Of a DNA stretch of 64,000 bases, positions 28,797 to 37,398 are shown in pieces. Position numbers and translations under genes: made by a program. Numbering within the stretch: the first letter of the stretch is position 1; each line of letters opens with the position of its first letter. Source of the stretch: Synechococcus sp. C9 (GTDB taxonomy: Bacteria; Cyanobacteriota; Cyanobacteriia; Gloeomargaritales; Gloeomargaritaceae); the NCBI RefSeq assembly GCF_022984075.1, contig NZ_JALAAD010000001.1:2150455-2214454 (forward strand), given 5' to 3'. The notes below the pieces were generated by a model, which was given only the letters and a program-made list of their open reading frames with translations, was not told the origin of the DNA and made no database searches.

Positions 28797-28918
28797 AAAA
28801 TCTCTATTTATGTGAACCAATCATCAATCCCATCGTGGGAATGCCCATCTTACCCAGAACCAAGGACGGGGGCGGTGCCGCTGTGATCCGTATTCTATTC
28901 TCATTTAGGATTGCTATA
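28797..28918. repeat. Chimeric dispersed repeat (B-type left part, A-type right end)
   Basis: Left part reads AATCTCTATTTATGTGAACC, later GAATGCCCATCTTACCCAG like B. The right end is TTCTCATTTAGGATTGCTATA, the A-type end. The core is CCAAGGACGGGGGCGGTGCCG. Lies between rimI and the stop of dprA. Confidence 0.75.
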
Positions 28919-28947
28919 GCCTAATTTTGCGTGGAAATGATCCCCAA

Positions 28948-30027
28948 TCAACGCTGATAACGCAGTCCCGGCAATTGGGTAATGTGACCGCTCAGTTCCA
29001 ATTCCAAGAGGGCATTCGCCACCTGATCTGTCGGTTGACCAGACTGGGCGACAATTGCATCAAAAGTGATTGGCTCCGAGGAAATCAGGGCGAAAATCCC
29101 CGCCAACTCCGGGGGCACCGCTGGTGAAGGCTTTGCTAAAGGGGGTATGGCTCCCAATAGTTCCAGCAAATGTTCCACCCCCAAAAGCATCTGCGCCCCT
29201 TGGTTGATCAAATGCAAACACCCCAAAGCGGCGGGATTGTCCAGAGAACCGGGCAGAACATACACATCCCGATTGTACTGACAAGCTAATTCCGCCGTGA
29301 TCAACGCCCCGGAGTGCAGGGGGGCTTCCGTAATCACAACTGCCCGACACAAACCCGCAATAATCCGATTCCGCCGGGGGAAATGGGTGCGCTCTGGTCC
29401 AGTTCCGGCGGGATATTCACTGAGCAAGACCCCCTGGGTAGCAATATCCTGGTGCAGTTGCCGATTCCCCGTCGGGTACACCTGATCCACCCCCGTGCCC
29501 AACACCGCCCAGGTGCGTCCCCCAGCCTGCAAACAGGTGCGATGGGCAGTGGTGTCAATGCCTGCCGCCAACCCGGAAACCACCCTCCAGCCCTGACTGA
29601 CCAAACCTTGCACCAGTTTTTCTGTCCACTTGCGCCCATACGCCGAAGGCTCCCGGGTGCCCACCACCCCAATCATGGGCATTGCCCCGGTGCATTCCCC
29701 AGGTTGAGGATGCCCCGCATAGTACAAAATTGGCGGTGGGTCGGGAATTTCCCGCAACAGTTGGGGATAATTCGCATCCGCCGGTGTCCAGAAATGGGGG
29801 TTTTTGGCAATACATTGTTCATATAAAATCTGCGGGTCAAGCTGGGGACGGGTCGCCAGAATTGTGGTCACTAATTGCAACCCCAGCCCCGGCACCGCCA
29901 GCAATTCCTCCCCGTCAGCCGCCCACGCCCGCTCCAGACTGCCAAATTTTTGCCACAACCGTTGCAGCAACACCGCCCCGATCCCAGGGATTGCCCCCCA
30001 GGCGAACCAGTAAGCGGCTTCCGCCAT
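28948..30027 (-). CDS. dprA: DNA-processing protein DprA/Smf
   Basis: 359 residues. An N-terminal helix-hairpin-like part (GIGAVLLQRLWQKFG, VPGLG) precedes the Rossmann-like core with GVVGTREPSAYGRKW, SGLAAGIDTTAHR, PRRNRIIAGL and EAPLHSGALITAELA. A C-terminal winged helix (DAIVAQSGQPTDQVANALLELELSGHITQLPG) completes it. DprA binds incoming single-stranded DNA and loads RecA during natural transformation. Its ATG overlaps the stop of the peroxiredoxin gene (TAATG), showing coupling. Confidence 0.93.
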   Translation of the reverse strand: MAEAAYWFAWGAIPGIGAVLLQRLWQKFGSLERAWAADGEELLAVPGLGLQLVTTILATRPQLDPQILYEQCIAKNPHFWTPADANYPQLLREIPDPPPILYYAGHPQPGECTGAMPMIGVVGTREPSAYGRKWTEKLVQGLVSQGWRVVSGLAAGIDTTAHRTCLQAGGRTWAVLGTGVDQVYPTGNRQLHQDIATQGVLLSEYPAGTGPERTHFPRRNRIIAGLCRAVVITEAPLHSGALITAELACQYNRDVYVLPGSLDNPAALGCLHLINQGAQMLLGVEHLLELLGAIPPLAKPSPAVPPELAGIFALISSEPITFDAIVAQSGQPTDQVANALLELELSGHITQLPGLRYQR

Positions 30028-30566
30028 TAACCCACCACGCCCAATTCGTCCAATTGCCGCAGGACTTCCTGGCTGTGGGTGCTGGGGTTGACCTTGACAA
30101 ACCGTGCCCGCAGAATGCCCTCCGGGTCAATGATGAAGGTGTGCCGCAGGGAAATAAACCCCAACCAGGAACCATAGGCACGACTCACCGCCCCATCCGT
30201 ATCCGCCAGCAGGGGAAATTTCAAGCCCTCGCTGTCGCAAAACTGCTCGTGGGAATCCACCGAATCCGCACTCACCCCGATAATCTGCACCCCCCGCACC
30301 TGGTACTGGGGCAAATCCTGCTGAAACCGGCGGGCTTCCAGGGTACACCCGGACGTAAAATCCTTGGGATAAAAGTACAGCACCACCCATTGCCCCCGCA
30401 GGTCGGTCAGGGAAATTTGCCGATTGTCCAGAGTGGGTAAGGTAAATGTCGGTGCCGGTTGACCCAGTGCTGGTAAGGTGCCCCCCAATGCCCACGCCGG
30501 TTGTCCCCAGGCGAAGTAGCCCCCCAAAGACACCGCCAAGCCCCCCAATAAAGTGCGCCGTTGCAT
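30027..30566 (-). CDS. Peroxiredoxin of BCP/PrxQ type with export signal
   Basis: About 179 residues. The N-terminus MQRRTLLGGLAVSLGGYF has two arginines and a hydrophobic stretch ending in AWA, so export by Tat or Sec is likely. The peroxiredoxin core has VVLYFYPKDFTSGCTLEARRF with the peroxidatic Cys, and a second Cys in HEQFCDSEGLKFPLL, consistent with an atypical two-Cys enzyme. It reduces peroxides in lumen or periplasm. The ATG at 30566 is used; a longer reading upstream lacks homology. The stop overlaps the start of dprA by one base. Confidence 0.87.
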   Translation of the reverse strand: MQRRTLLGGLAVSLGGYFAWGQPAWALGGTLPALGQPAPTFTLPTLDNRQISLTDLRGQWVVLYFYPKDFTSGCTLEARRFQQDLPQYQVRGVQIIGVSADSVDSHEQFCDSEGLKFPLLADTDGAVSRAYGSWLGFISLRHTFIIDPEGILRARFVKVNPSTHSQEVLRQLDELGVVG

Positions 30567-30625
30567 GGGTGTTACCTTAAAAACAAACGGTTTTATTGTA
30601 GCCGATTCCCTGTTGGGGGTTGCAG

Positions 30626-32188
30626 ATGAGGGACAGCCAAGGCTTAATTGACCCGGAAGCCCTGTTGGTGACGGCGGCACAAATGGGTTTGATTGAACAG
30701 GAATTGTTTGCCCACGGATTCCCCGTTGCCGCACTGATGGAAAAGGTGGCAGGAAAAATTAGCCAACGGCTCCGGGAATTGCTCCCCCCAGGGCAAAAAA
30801 TTGGCTTATTGGTGGGACCTGGGCACAATGGCGCTGATACCTTGGTAGTGGCTCGGGAACTGTGGCAAAAGGGTTATTTTTTAATAATTCATCACCCCTT
30901 TCGCTCTGCCAAAGAATTGACCCTTGCTCATAAAACTTATGCCCATTATCTGGGGATTCCCGAAGTGGAAAATCTGCAAGAATTAAATACTTGTGATGTG
31001 TTGATTGATGGGCTATTTGGATTTGGTTTAGAACGGGAATTAGCTCCAGAATTAGTGGATTTAATCAATACAGTGAATGGGTGGCAAAAACCGGTGATCA
31101 GCATTGATCTGCCTTCGGGACTGCACACGGATACGGGACAGCCCCAACCCGTTGCTATTCGTGCCCAGCGCACCCTGTGTTTGGGGCTATGGAAACTGGG
31201 ATTACTGCAAGATGTTAGCCAAGAATATGTGGGGATTTTAGAACGGATTGATTTTGACATTCCTGCCCCAGCGATTTGTAAAATTCTCGGCACTGCGCCC
31301 GCTCTCACCCGGTTAACCCCTAGAGCCATGATCCAGGCGTTACCCATGCCCCGCCCGACCGTGATCCATAAATACCAATGCGGTCATCTGCTGTTGGTCT
31401 GTGGTTCCCGTTCCTACCCGGGGGCAGCAGTCCTAGCGGCTTTGGGGGCACGCGCCAGTGGGGTGGGAATGTTGACCATTGCCGTGCCAGCATCCATCAA
31501 AGATATTATTACATTAGAAGTACCGGAAGCCATCCTGATCCCCTGCCCAGAAACGGCTGAGGGAGCCATCGCCGACCTACCTGGGGAATTAACCGCCTAC
31601 GATTTCATTGCCATCGGTCCGGGATTAACCCGTGCTGCCCAGCGTATGGTTCAAACCTTATGTTCCACGCATTTGCCCATACTTTGTGATGCGGATGCCC
31701 TAAATATCCTTGCCCCCTGGTCGGGAAAACGCCCTGGATTTACCCTGCTCACGCCTCACGCTGGCGAATTTCACCGTTTGTTCCCCCAATTCAATCTCAG
31801 CAACCGTTTGGAGGCGGCACAACAGGCGGCGCAGATTGCCCAGGCGGTGATCCTGCTCAAGGGTGCCCGCACGATAGTCACCACGCCGGATGGTCGTACT
31901 GCCATCAACCCCGATAGCACACCAGGTCTGGCACGGGGGGGGAGTGGGGATGTGTTGACCGGTTTGCTCGGCGGGTTGTTGGCGCAGGGAGTGAAGCAAG
32001 GACGGGATTTGGTCGCCCTCACCCAGGCGGGGGTGTGGTGGCACGCCCAGACCGGCTTATGGTTGGCGCAACAGGAAGGGGAATTGAGCGTACATCCCCA
32101 ACGGGTCGCCCAGCATTTGGGACAGGCTTTAGTGCAGATATGTGAGAAATTTAGGGATGAAACAGTACCCTTTCTAATCCGTTTTTAA
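30626..32188 (+). CDS. nnr: Bifunctional NAD(P)H-hydrate epimerase / ADP-dependent dehydratase
   Basis: 520 residues. The N-terminal half is the YjeF epimerase domain ([54 protein letters not shown]). The C-terminal half is the ribokinase-like dehydratase ([54 protein letters not shown]). It repairs damaged hydrated NADH and NADPH. The ATG at 30626 follows GGGGG; a TTG two codons upstream is an unlikely alternative. The stop overlaps the end of ilvC by 15 bases. Confidence 0.92.
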   Translation: MRDSQGLIDPEALLVTAAQMGLIEQELFAHGFPVAALMEKVAGKISQRLRELLPPGQKIGLLVGPGHNGADTLVVARELWQKGYFLIIHHPFRSAKELTLAHKTYAHYLGIPEVENLQELNTCDVLIDGLFGFGLERELAPELVDLINTVNGWQKPVISIDLPSGLHTDTGQPQPVAIRAQRTLCLGLWKLGLLQDVSQEYVGILERIDFDIPAPAICKILGTAPALTRLTPRAMIQALPMPRPTVIHKYQCGHLLLVCGSRSYPGAAVLAALGARASGVGMLTIAVPASIKDIITLEVPEAILIPCPETAEGAIADLPGELTAYDFIAIGPGLTRAAQRMVQTLCSTHLPILCDADALNILAPWSGKRPGFTLLTPHAGEFHRLFPQFNLSNRLEAAQQAAQIAQAVILLKGARTIVTTPDGRTAINPDSTPGLARGGSGDVLTGLLGGLLAQGVKQGRDLVALTQAGVWWHAQTGLWLAQQEGELSVHPQRVAQHLGQALVQICEKFRDETVPFLIRF

Positions 32189-33169
32189 CCAACTGAACAT
32201 CGCCCGCAAATCCCGCCCCACTTCCTCAATCGGGTGTTCCGCTTCCCGCCGCCGCATGGCTGTAAAGCCCGGTTTTCCCGCTTGGTTTTCCAGGACAAAC
32301 TCCCGGGCAAATTGACCAGTTTGGATTTCCGTGAGAATTTTCCGCATTTCCGCACGCACCCGCTCATCAATCACCCGTGGACCCCGGGTGTAGTCCCCGT
32401 ATTCCGCCGTGTTGGAGATGCTATCCCGCATCCGTGCCAAGCCCCCCTCCACGATCAAATCCACGATCAATTTCACCTCATGCAGGCATTCAAAATAAGC
32501 CAATTCCGGCTGATAACCCGCCTGCACCAGGGTTTCAAACCCCGCCTTGATCAGGGCAGTCAACCCGCCGCACAGCACCGCCTGTTCTCCAAACAAATCC
32601 GTCTCGGTTTCCTCCCGAAACGTGGTTTCCAAAATCCCCGCCCGGGTGCCGCCAATGCCCTTGGCATAGCTCATCGCCCGTTCCCTCGCCTGCCCCGACG
32701 CATTTTGATACACCGCAAACAGACAGGGCACCCCCTGACCTTGGACATAGGTCCGCCGCACCAGATGCCCCGGTCCCTTGGGCGCCACCATGATCACATC
32801 CACCTCCGGGGGGGGCACAATCTGAGCAAAATGAATGTTAAACCCGTGGGCAAAGGCGAGAATTTTCCCCGGACGCAGATGGGGCTGAATTTCCTGGAGA
32901 TAAACCGCTTTTTGTACCTCATCGGGAAGCAGGATCATGACCAATTCCGCCTGCGCCGCCGCTTCCGCCACAGGTAACACGGGCAGACCTTCCGCCTGCG
33001 CCTTTGCCGCCGATTTACTGCCGGGGTAAAGTCCCACCATGACCTGCAAACCGCTGTCCCGCAGATTCAACGCATGGGCGTGCCCCTGGGAACCATAGCC
33101 AATAATGGCAATGGGCTTGGACTGCAAAAGGCTTAAATCCGCATCCGTGTCGTAATACATCCGAGCCAT
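32174..33169 (-). CDS. ilvC: Ketol-acid reductoisomerase (NADP+)
   Basis: 331 residues of class [20 protein letters not shown] then [21 protein letters not shown] (NADPH site); [36 protein letters not shown] with the metal-binding Asp/Glu; [14 protein letters not shown]. It converts acetolactate to dihydroxyisovalerate in valine and isoleucine synthesis. The start MARMYYD at 33169 matches the family; six extra codons upstream are ignored. Converges with nnr, with 15 bases of overlap. Confidence 0.95.
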   Translation of the reverse strand: MARMYYDTDADLSLLQSKPIAIIGYGSQGHAHALNLRDSGLQVMVGLYPGSKSAAKAQAEGLPVLPVAEAAAQAELVMILLPDEVQKAVYLQEIQPHLRPGKILAFAHGFNIHFAQIVPPPEVDVIMVAPKGPGHLVRRTYVQGQGVPCLFAVYQNASGQARERAMSYAKGIGGTRAGILETTFREETETDLFGEQAVLCGGLTALIKAGFETLVQAGYQPELAYFECLHEVKLIVDLIVEGGLARMRDSISNTAEYGDYTRGPRVIDERVRAEMRKILTEIQTGQFAREFVLENQAGKPGFTAMRRREAEHPIEEVGRDLRAMFSWLKTD

Positions 33170-33211
33170 GCGCCACCTCTGGAGCAAAAGTAGTTATGGG
33201 TACTAGATCAT

Positions 33212-33315
33212 ACCAAGAATCCGGTTCCTGGGGATCATTGACTTAATAATGCCGGTATGATTGAGCATCAGGGGTGGGGTAGTGTCCCGGCAACTTGATG
33301 TTTAGAGATGCCCTA
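33212..33315. repeat. Degenerate dispersed repeat of family B type
   Basis: ACCAAGAATCCGGTTCCTGG at the left, GGTGGGGTAGTGTCCCGGC core and TTTAGAGATGCCCTA at the right. Matches the right half of B; the left is decayed. Lies between ilvC and the antitoxin at 33367. Confidence 0.5.
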
Positions 33316-33366
33316 GGTGTTAAATATGCTAAATTAATTTTCATGTAGTGTAGCATAGCCAATTCA

Positions 33367-33573
33367 ATGTTATTTAATGATGTCATTGAATCTATTAAAA
33401 GTCTCTCGCTCGAAGAAAAGCGGGAAATTCAATTGCTGTTGCATCATTATATCCGTGAAGATAATCGTGAAGAAATACTGAAAAACTTCCAGTCAGCCAA
33501 AGTGGAACAGGAGAGAGGAGAACTTGTTTTTTCCGCCGATATTGCTGAACTGAAAAATCTGATTGAACAATAA
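33367..33573 (+). CDS. Putative antitoxin of a RelE/ParE-type pair
   Basis: 68 residues, MLFNDVIESIKSLSLEEKREIQLLLHHYIRED... with a C-terminal acidic helix (SADIAELKNLIEQ). The sequence IKSLSLEEKREIQLLL resembles short addiction-module antitoxins that precede RelE/ParE toxins in cyanobacteria. The stop lies 2 bases before the ATG of the disrupted toxin, as in functional pairs. The surrounding sequence is AT-rich. No obvious damage in this gene. Confidence 0.7.
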   Translation: MLFNDVIESIKSLSLEEKREIQLLLHHYIREDNREEILKNFQSAKVEQERGELVFSADIAELKNLIEQ

Positions 33574-33575
33574 GG

Positions 33576-33842
33576 ATGGAAGTTAGTTTCAGTTCTTCAT
33601 TTAAGATTGCTTTTAAGAAACGCATCAAACCAAATCGTAAGCTAGAGGCAAAATTTTGGAAGAAGTTAGAACAATTTATATAAAACCCGTATGAACCAAG
33701 TCTTAGAACTCATAAATTGTCTGGAAAGCTCGAAGGTTTATGGAGTTTTAGAGTTGATTACAGTGTGAGGATTGTATTCTATTTCACAGAAGACGGAAAA
33801 GCTGTACTTGTGGATATTGGTAACCATGATGAAGTTTACTAA
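33576..33842 (+). pseudogene. RelE/ParE-family toxin with a premature stop codon
   Basis: Reading from the ATG at 33576 gives MEVSFSSSFKIAFKKRIKPNRKLEAKFWKKLEQFI, then TAA at 33681-33683, and the same frame continues NPYEPSLRTHKLSGKLEGLWSFRVDYSVRIVFYF...HDEVY to TAA at 33840-33842. The part after the stop holds the typical LRTHKLSGKLEGLWSFRV and RIVFYF pieces of the RelE/YafQ fold. One in-frame nonsense codon therefore splits an otherwise full-length toxin of 88 residues. The intact antitoxin precedes it by 2 bases. Confidence 0.84.
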
Positions 33843-33898
33843 GTTGAGTATTATAAAAAATCACTACACTTCTTTGGTACCAGTAGCAAGTTATCTCG

Positions 33899-33978
33899 CT
33901 AGTAGGCACATATTCTGGAGAACCAAGGGCGGGGGTGTCCCTGCGACCGCTACCTTTGAATTTATAGAGGTGCCCATA
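33899..33978. repeat. Dispersed repeat family B (right-hand part)
   Basis: AGAACCAAGGGCGGGGGTG, CTGCGACCGCTACC, TTTGAATTTATAGAGGTGCCC. The right end is the B-type end; the left end is decayed. Confidence 0.72.
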
Positions 33979-34092
33979 AATCACATTCGTGAGGCGATAA
34001 CACAATCGGTAAAGACCTTGGGCTTGGTCATTAGCCGGTTGCATACTTGTTCGATTTAACGTATTGACTAATGATAAAATTTTAGCTCAAAA

Positions 34093-35232
34093 TTACTTTT
34101 TACCCATCAGGTAATACACCCGCATATCCCCCTTACCTTTCACCGGAATTACCCCCCGTTCCTCCAGCACAAAAGCATCTTTCAAATGCTCATAGGTAGC
34201 CTCGGAAACTTGAATCGTATTGGGGTTACCCACCATCTGCATCCGGCTGGCCGTATTCACCGTGTCCCCCCACAGGTCATAGATGAATTTTTTGGTGCCA
34301 ATCACCCCCGCCACCACCGGCCCGGTGTGAATCCCGATCCGCACCCGCAGTAAATGGCTGGTTTGTTCATTCCCCTGCAGTACCCGCAAAATATCCAGGG
34401 CAAACGCCGCCACCGCCTGGGCATGATCCGGACGCTCCGTCGGCAGTCCCCCCACCACCATGTAGGCATCCCCAATGGTCTTGATTTTTTCCAGACCATG
34501 CCGTTCCGCCAGCCAGTCAAACCGGGAAAATACCGCATTCAACAACGCCACCACATCCTGGGCGGGCATCCGGGCGGCTAAAGAAGTGAAATCCACAATA
34601 TCGGCAAATAATACGGTCACCGCTGGAAAATCATCGGCGATCACCTGTTGCCCTTGCTTCAACCGTTCCGCCACCGGTTTGGGCAGAATATTGAGCAACA
34701 AACGCTCGGATTTTTCCTGTTCCAATCGCAGGAGTTGGTGCTGTTCATCCAAGGATTTCAGGGCTTGGGAGAGGTCAATGGTCATCTGCCGCAACTGCGC
34801 TTCCTTCGCTTTGCGTTGATCCATTTCATACTTGAGGCGTAAACTCGCCCGCACCCGTGCCAAGAGTTCAATTTGATGGGGGGGTTTGACAATATAGTCC
34901 GTTGCCCCCGCCTCAAAAGCCGCTTCCAGGTCGGAAACCTCCACACTGGCGGTGACCATGATGATGGGAATATCGTGCAAGCTCGGTTGGCTTTTGATCC
35001 GCCGACAGGCTTCGATGCCATTGATCCCAGGCATACTCACATCCATGAGGATCAAATCCACTGCCTGCCGGTTGAGTAGGTCAAAGCAGTCCGAGGCATC
35101 ATCCCCCGTGTGAATGTGGTGAAACCCCGCCGCTTTCAAAATCGCCACCAAAGACAACCGCTGAGCCGGGGAATCGTCCACGATCAAAATGGTCATGTTC
35201 TGCAAGTGGCTGGCAGAGAGGCTAGATTCCAT
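34093..35232 (-). CDS. Adenylate cyclase with N-terminal response-regulator receiver domain
   Basis: 379 residues. Residues 13-130 form a receiver domain (ILIVDDSPAQRLSL, phosphoacceptor Asp in DLILMDVSMPG, Lys in YIVKPP), followed by a coiled coil about 135-175. From about 195 is a class III cyclase domain: VLFADIVDFTSLAARMP (metal Asp), LEKIKTIGDAYMVVGG and YDLWGDTVNTASRM (substrate-recognition Lys and Asp), with the transition-state Arg in ASRM. Lys/Asp predicts ATP rather than GTP. It would make cAMP when the receiver is phosphorylated by an unidentified histidine kinase. Confidence 0.9.
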   Translation of the reverse strand: MESSLSASHLQNMTILIVDDSPAQRLSLVAILKAAGFHHIHTGDDASDCFDLLNRQAVDLILMDVSMPGINGIEACRRIKSQPSLHDIPIIMVTASVEVSDLEAAFEAGATDYIVKPPHQIELLARVRASLRLKYEMDQRKAKEAQLRQMTIDLSQALKSLDEQHQLLRLEQEKSERLLLNILPKPVAERLKQGQQVIADDFPAVTVLFADIVDFTSLAARMPAQDVVALLNAVFSRFDWLAERHGLEKIKTIGDAYMVVGGLPTERPDHAQAVAAFALDILRVLQGNEQTSHLLRVRIGIHTGPVVAGVIGTKKFIYDLWGDTVNTASRMQMVGNPNTIQVSEATYEHLKDAFVLEERGVIPVKGKGDMRVYYLMGKK

Positions 35233-35395
35233 ACACCTGAAGGCAGATTCCTAAATGTATCCTACGCCAAGTTCTCTGGTGCCCCCGGATTACGTCCATC
35301 AATTTAAGCATTTTCTAGGGTTCATTACCGGAATTTAACCTTGGAGTATCAGGGTTGCCGGTACACTAAAGGGCAGTTGTGCGCGAGGAATCCCT

Positions 35396-35848
35396 ATGCT
35401 ATTCGACAGTGCCCCCCAACGAACCTGTTATGAAAAAATCCGCCCCTGGATGCAGGAACTGTTTGGTGACAAGCTGGAAATCCGGGATGACCTGCCCATT
35501 TTTATTATTCCCCGGGGTTCCGCCTACGCCGCTGTGGAAGTTCTGCCCTGGACGGAGGATGATGCGATTGTCTGTACCTGGTCCTACGTGGTCAAAGGGG
35601 CGGAGTTAAAACCGGAATTGTTGCAGTACCTTCTGCGGCAGAATACGGAAATTCCCTTTGGTGCCTTTGGCATTGACGAGGATGGGGATATTCGTTTAGA
35701 ACACGCCATTGTGGGTTCCACCTGCGACCCCAAGGAGTTGGAAACTTCAGCAAAATCCATCATGGAAATGGCGGACCACTACGACGATGAAATTTCTGCC
35801 CTCGCCGGGGGACAACGAGCCTCTGACCGTTTGGGCGTACAATCCTAA
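35396..35848 (+). CDS. YbjN/CesT-like small acidic protein
   Basis: 150 residues, strongly acidic. FDSAPQRTCYEKIRPWMQELFGDKLEIRDDLPIFIIPRGS, then QYLLRQNTEIPFGAFGIDEDGDIRLEHAIVGSTCDPKELE match the YbjN domain (type III secretion chaperone-like fold) found widely in cyanobacteria. The function is unknown; such proteins may bind partners rather than act as enzymes. The gene is followed 28 bases later by two TM2-domain genes. Confidence 0.78.
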   Translation: MLFDSAPQRTCYEKIRPWMQELFGDKLEIRDDLPIFIIPRGSAYAAVEVLPWTEDDAIVCTWSYVVKGAELKPELLQYLLRQNTEIPFGAFGIDEDGDIRLEHAIVGSTCDPKELETSAKSIMEMADHYDDEISALAGGQRASDRLGVQS

Positions 35849-35875
35849 GTAGCTTAATTTCCGGGAGGTGCGACC

Positions 35876-36136
35876 ATGACGACAACGACGGCGGATGCCA
35901 GTGCCAAAATTCCCGCTGGGTTGTGTGGGATTTTCTTCGGTTCCTTGGGCATCCACAAGTTCATCCTAGGTTACACCCCGGAAGGGCTAATCATGCTGGG
36001 GATTTCCCTGCTCACGGGTGGGTTGGGTTCGCCGCTGATGGGACTGCTGGGCTTGGTGGAAGGGGTCATTTACCTAACCATGAGCGATGAGGAATTTGTG
36101 AATACCTACGTCCTCAACAAGAAAGCCTGGTTGTAA
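35876..36136 (+). CDS. TM2-domain membrane protein (first of a tandem pair)
   Basis: 86 residues. IPAGLCGIFFGSLGIHKFILGYTPEGLIMLGISLLTGGLG, then LLGLVEGVIYLTMSDEEFVNTYVLNKKAW. The G-x-x-G-x-HKF-x-LGY helix pair is the TM2 domain. The end SDEEFVNTYVLNKK is identical in the next gene, showing duplication. The ATG at 35876 has GGGAGGTGCGACC in front. Role unknown. Confidence 0.87.
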   Translation: MTTTTADASAKIPAGLCGIFFGSLGIHKFILGYTPEGLIMLGISLLTGGLGSPLMGLLGLVEGVIYLTMSDEEFVNTYVLNKKAWL

Positions 36137-36196
36137 TTGGTCTGGATGCACACAATTAATTTAGATAAATTTAGATAATTTTGAGGAGTTTGACCC

Positions 36197-36457
36197 ATGA
36201 ACACCAGTCCACCGGATGCCAGTAAAAAAATAGCCGCCGGTATTTGCGGTATTTTGTTGGGAGGTTTAGGAGTGCATAAGTTCGTCCTCGGCTACACCAC
36301 TGAAGGGCTGGTTATGCTCTTGGTATCTCTCCTGACCTGCGGGCTTGCGGCACCAATTATGAGTATTATCGGTTTAATTGAAGGCATTATGTATTTAACC
36401 AAAAGCGATGAAGAATTTGTGAATACCTACGTCCTCAACAAAAAGGGTTGGTTCTAG
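36197..36457 (+). CDS. TM2-domain membrane protein (second of a tandem pair)
   Basis: 86 residues of the same length and plan as the gene 60 bases before it: IAAGICGILLGGLGVHKFVLGYTTEGLVMLLVSLLTCGL, and SDEEFVNTYVLNKKGW at the end. About two thirds of positions match the first copy. The GAGGAGTTT stretch before the ATG is the ribosome binding site. The pair probably forms a related membrane complex, but nothing is known. Confidence 0.87.
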   Translation: MNTSPPDASKKIAAGICGILLGGLGVHKFVLGYTTEGLVMLLVSLLTCGLAAPIMSIIGLIEGIMYLTKSDEEFVNTYVLNKKGWF

Positions 36458-36468
36458 GTTCTGCCCCG

Positions 36469-36777
36469 ATGAGTTTGCCCCCTTTCGTGTGGAATGCGGG
36501 TACGGTTGCCGGTGCGAGTTTGTGGGCGATTGCGTTTTACTGGGGCTTTTCCCCCCAAAGTGACCGGATGTTTACTGCTTTGGTGCAACGGCTCCCGGCG
36601 GGGCTGGCTTCCCTGGTGGGCATGGTGCCTTGGTTGGGGTTGGGAGTGCTTTGCGAGTACCTGTGCGATTGGTCCTTGGGCAAAAGTTGGGGGGTGAGTT
36701 TGGGGCTGTTGTCCGCCTTGGGGTGCGGGGTGTATGAATTGGGTCGCCGCAGTGGTCGTTCCCAAGATGGGGACTAA
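36469..36777 (+). CDS. Small membrane protein, unknown
   Basis: 102 residues with three hydrophobic segments (AGTVAGASLWAIAFYWGF, AGLASLVGMVPWLGLGVLCEYL, WGVSLGLLSALGCGVYELG) and a short basic tail. The start MSLPPFVWN at 36469 is 11 bases after the TM2 stop, so it may be in the same transcript. No family recognised. Confidence 0.58.
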   Translation: MSLPPFVWNAGTVAGASLWAIAFYWGFSPQSDRMFTALVQRLPAGLASLVGMVPWLGLGVLCEYLCDWSLGKSWGVSLGLLSALGCGVYELGRRSGRSQDGD

Positions 36778-36825
36778 AATTAATTTCATTAATTAAAATG
36801 AAGCAATCAGTCTGATGGAACCCCT

Positions 36826-37029
36826 ATGCTAAAAACGCTTTGGGCTACGGTGCGGCAAGGGCAAATCGAGCTATTGGAGCCTGCCGAATTACCAGAGGGA
36901 GTCCGGGTGCTGGTGACCGTTTTCCCGGACAATGAGGCTGTATTTTGGTATGGTGCCAGCGAATCCGCTTTGGCTGGGGTCTGGGACAACGCTGAGGATG
37001 ATGTCTATGCCCAGCTACTCCAAACATGA
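36826..37029 (+). CDS. Putative antitoxin of a MazF/PemK-type pair
   Basis: 67 residues, MLKTLWATVRQGQIELLEPAELPEGVRVLVTVFPDNEAVFW. The VRQGQIELLEPAELPEGVRVLVTV opening is the beta-strand pattern of short antitoxins (AbrB/DUF104-like) that pair with PemK. The end overlaps the ATG of the disrupted toxin by 23 bases, as in functional pairs. This gene has no visible damage. Confidence 0.72.
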   Translation: MLKTLWATVRQGQIELLEPAELPEGVRVLVTVFPDNEAVFWYGASESALAGVWDNAEDDVYAQLLQT

Positions 37030-37366
37030 CGTTATTTTAGTGCGCTATCCCTTTTCAGATGCGTCAAGTTCCAAGGTGAGACCGGCGGTCGTTGTCAGTA
37101 CATTTCATCCATCCCCAGATATTTTTGTCACCCCTTTGACAAGTAAAACAGGTTGATTGTTGGCTGGGGAATTTGTCCTGTCCGCATAGGCGACCGCCGG
37201 ATTGAACGTCCCAACCGCAGTCAAAAGGGGTGTCTATACAGTGCATGAACGTTTGGTTATCCAAGGGATTGGTCGGTTGGCACAGGCGGATGCCACACAA
37301 CTTGAGCAATCCTTACAAACTTGGTTTGGTTGGGAGGGACTAGGGAAATCCGGGGCAACTCGGTAA
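37007..37366 (+). pseudogene. MazF/PemK-family toxin with two nonsense codons
   Basis: From ATG 37007 the frame reads MPSYSKHDVILVRYPFSDASSSKVRPAVVVS...IFVTPLTSKTG, then TGA at 37154-37156, LLAGEFVLSA, then TAG at 37187-37189, and continues ATAGLNVPTAVKRGVYTVHERLVIQGIGRLAQADATQLE to a final TAA at 37364-37366. FPFSD/RPAVV-type start and the LNVPTAVKRG...TVHERLV part are typical of PemK/MazF endoribonucleases. No frame shift is needed; the two stops alone kill the gene. The stretch LLAGEFVLSA between the stops still reads as normal toxin sequence. Confidence 0.86.
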
Positions 37367-37398
37367 AATAAAAAAACCAGTCCTTATCCCCCCGCTGG

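Noticed and set aside
37007-37366. Recoding of stops (selenocysteine or readthrough) in the PemK toxin
   Set aside because: Two different stop types in one gene, a third type in the RelE gene, a frameshift in vapC, and no selenocysteine signals. Pseudogenes are simpler.
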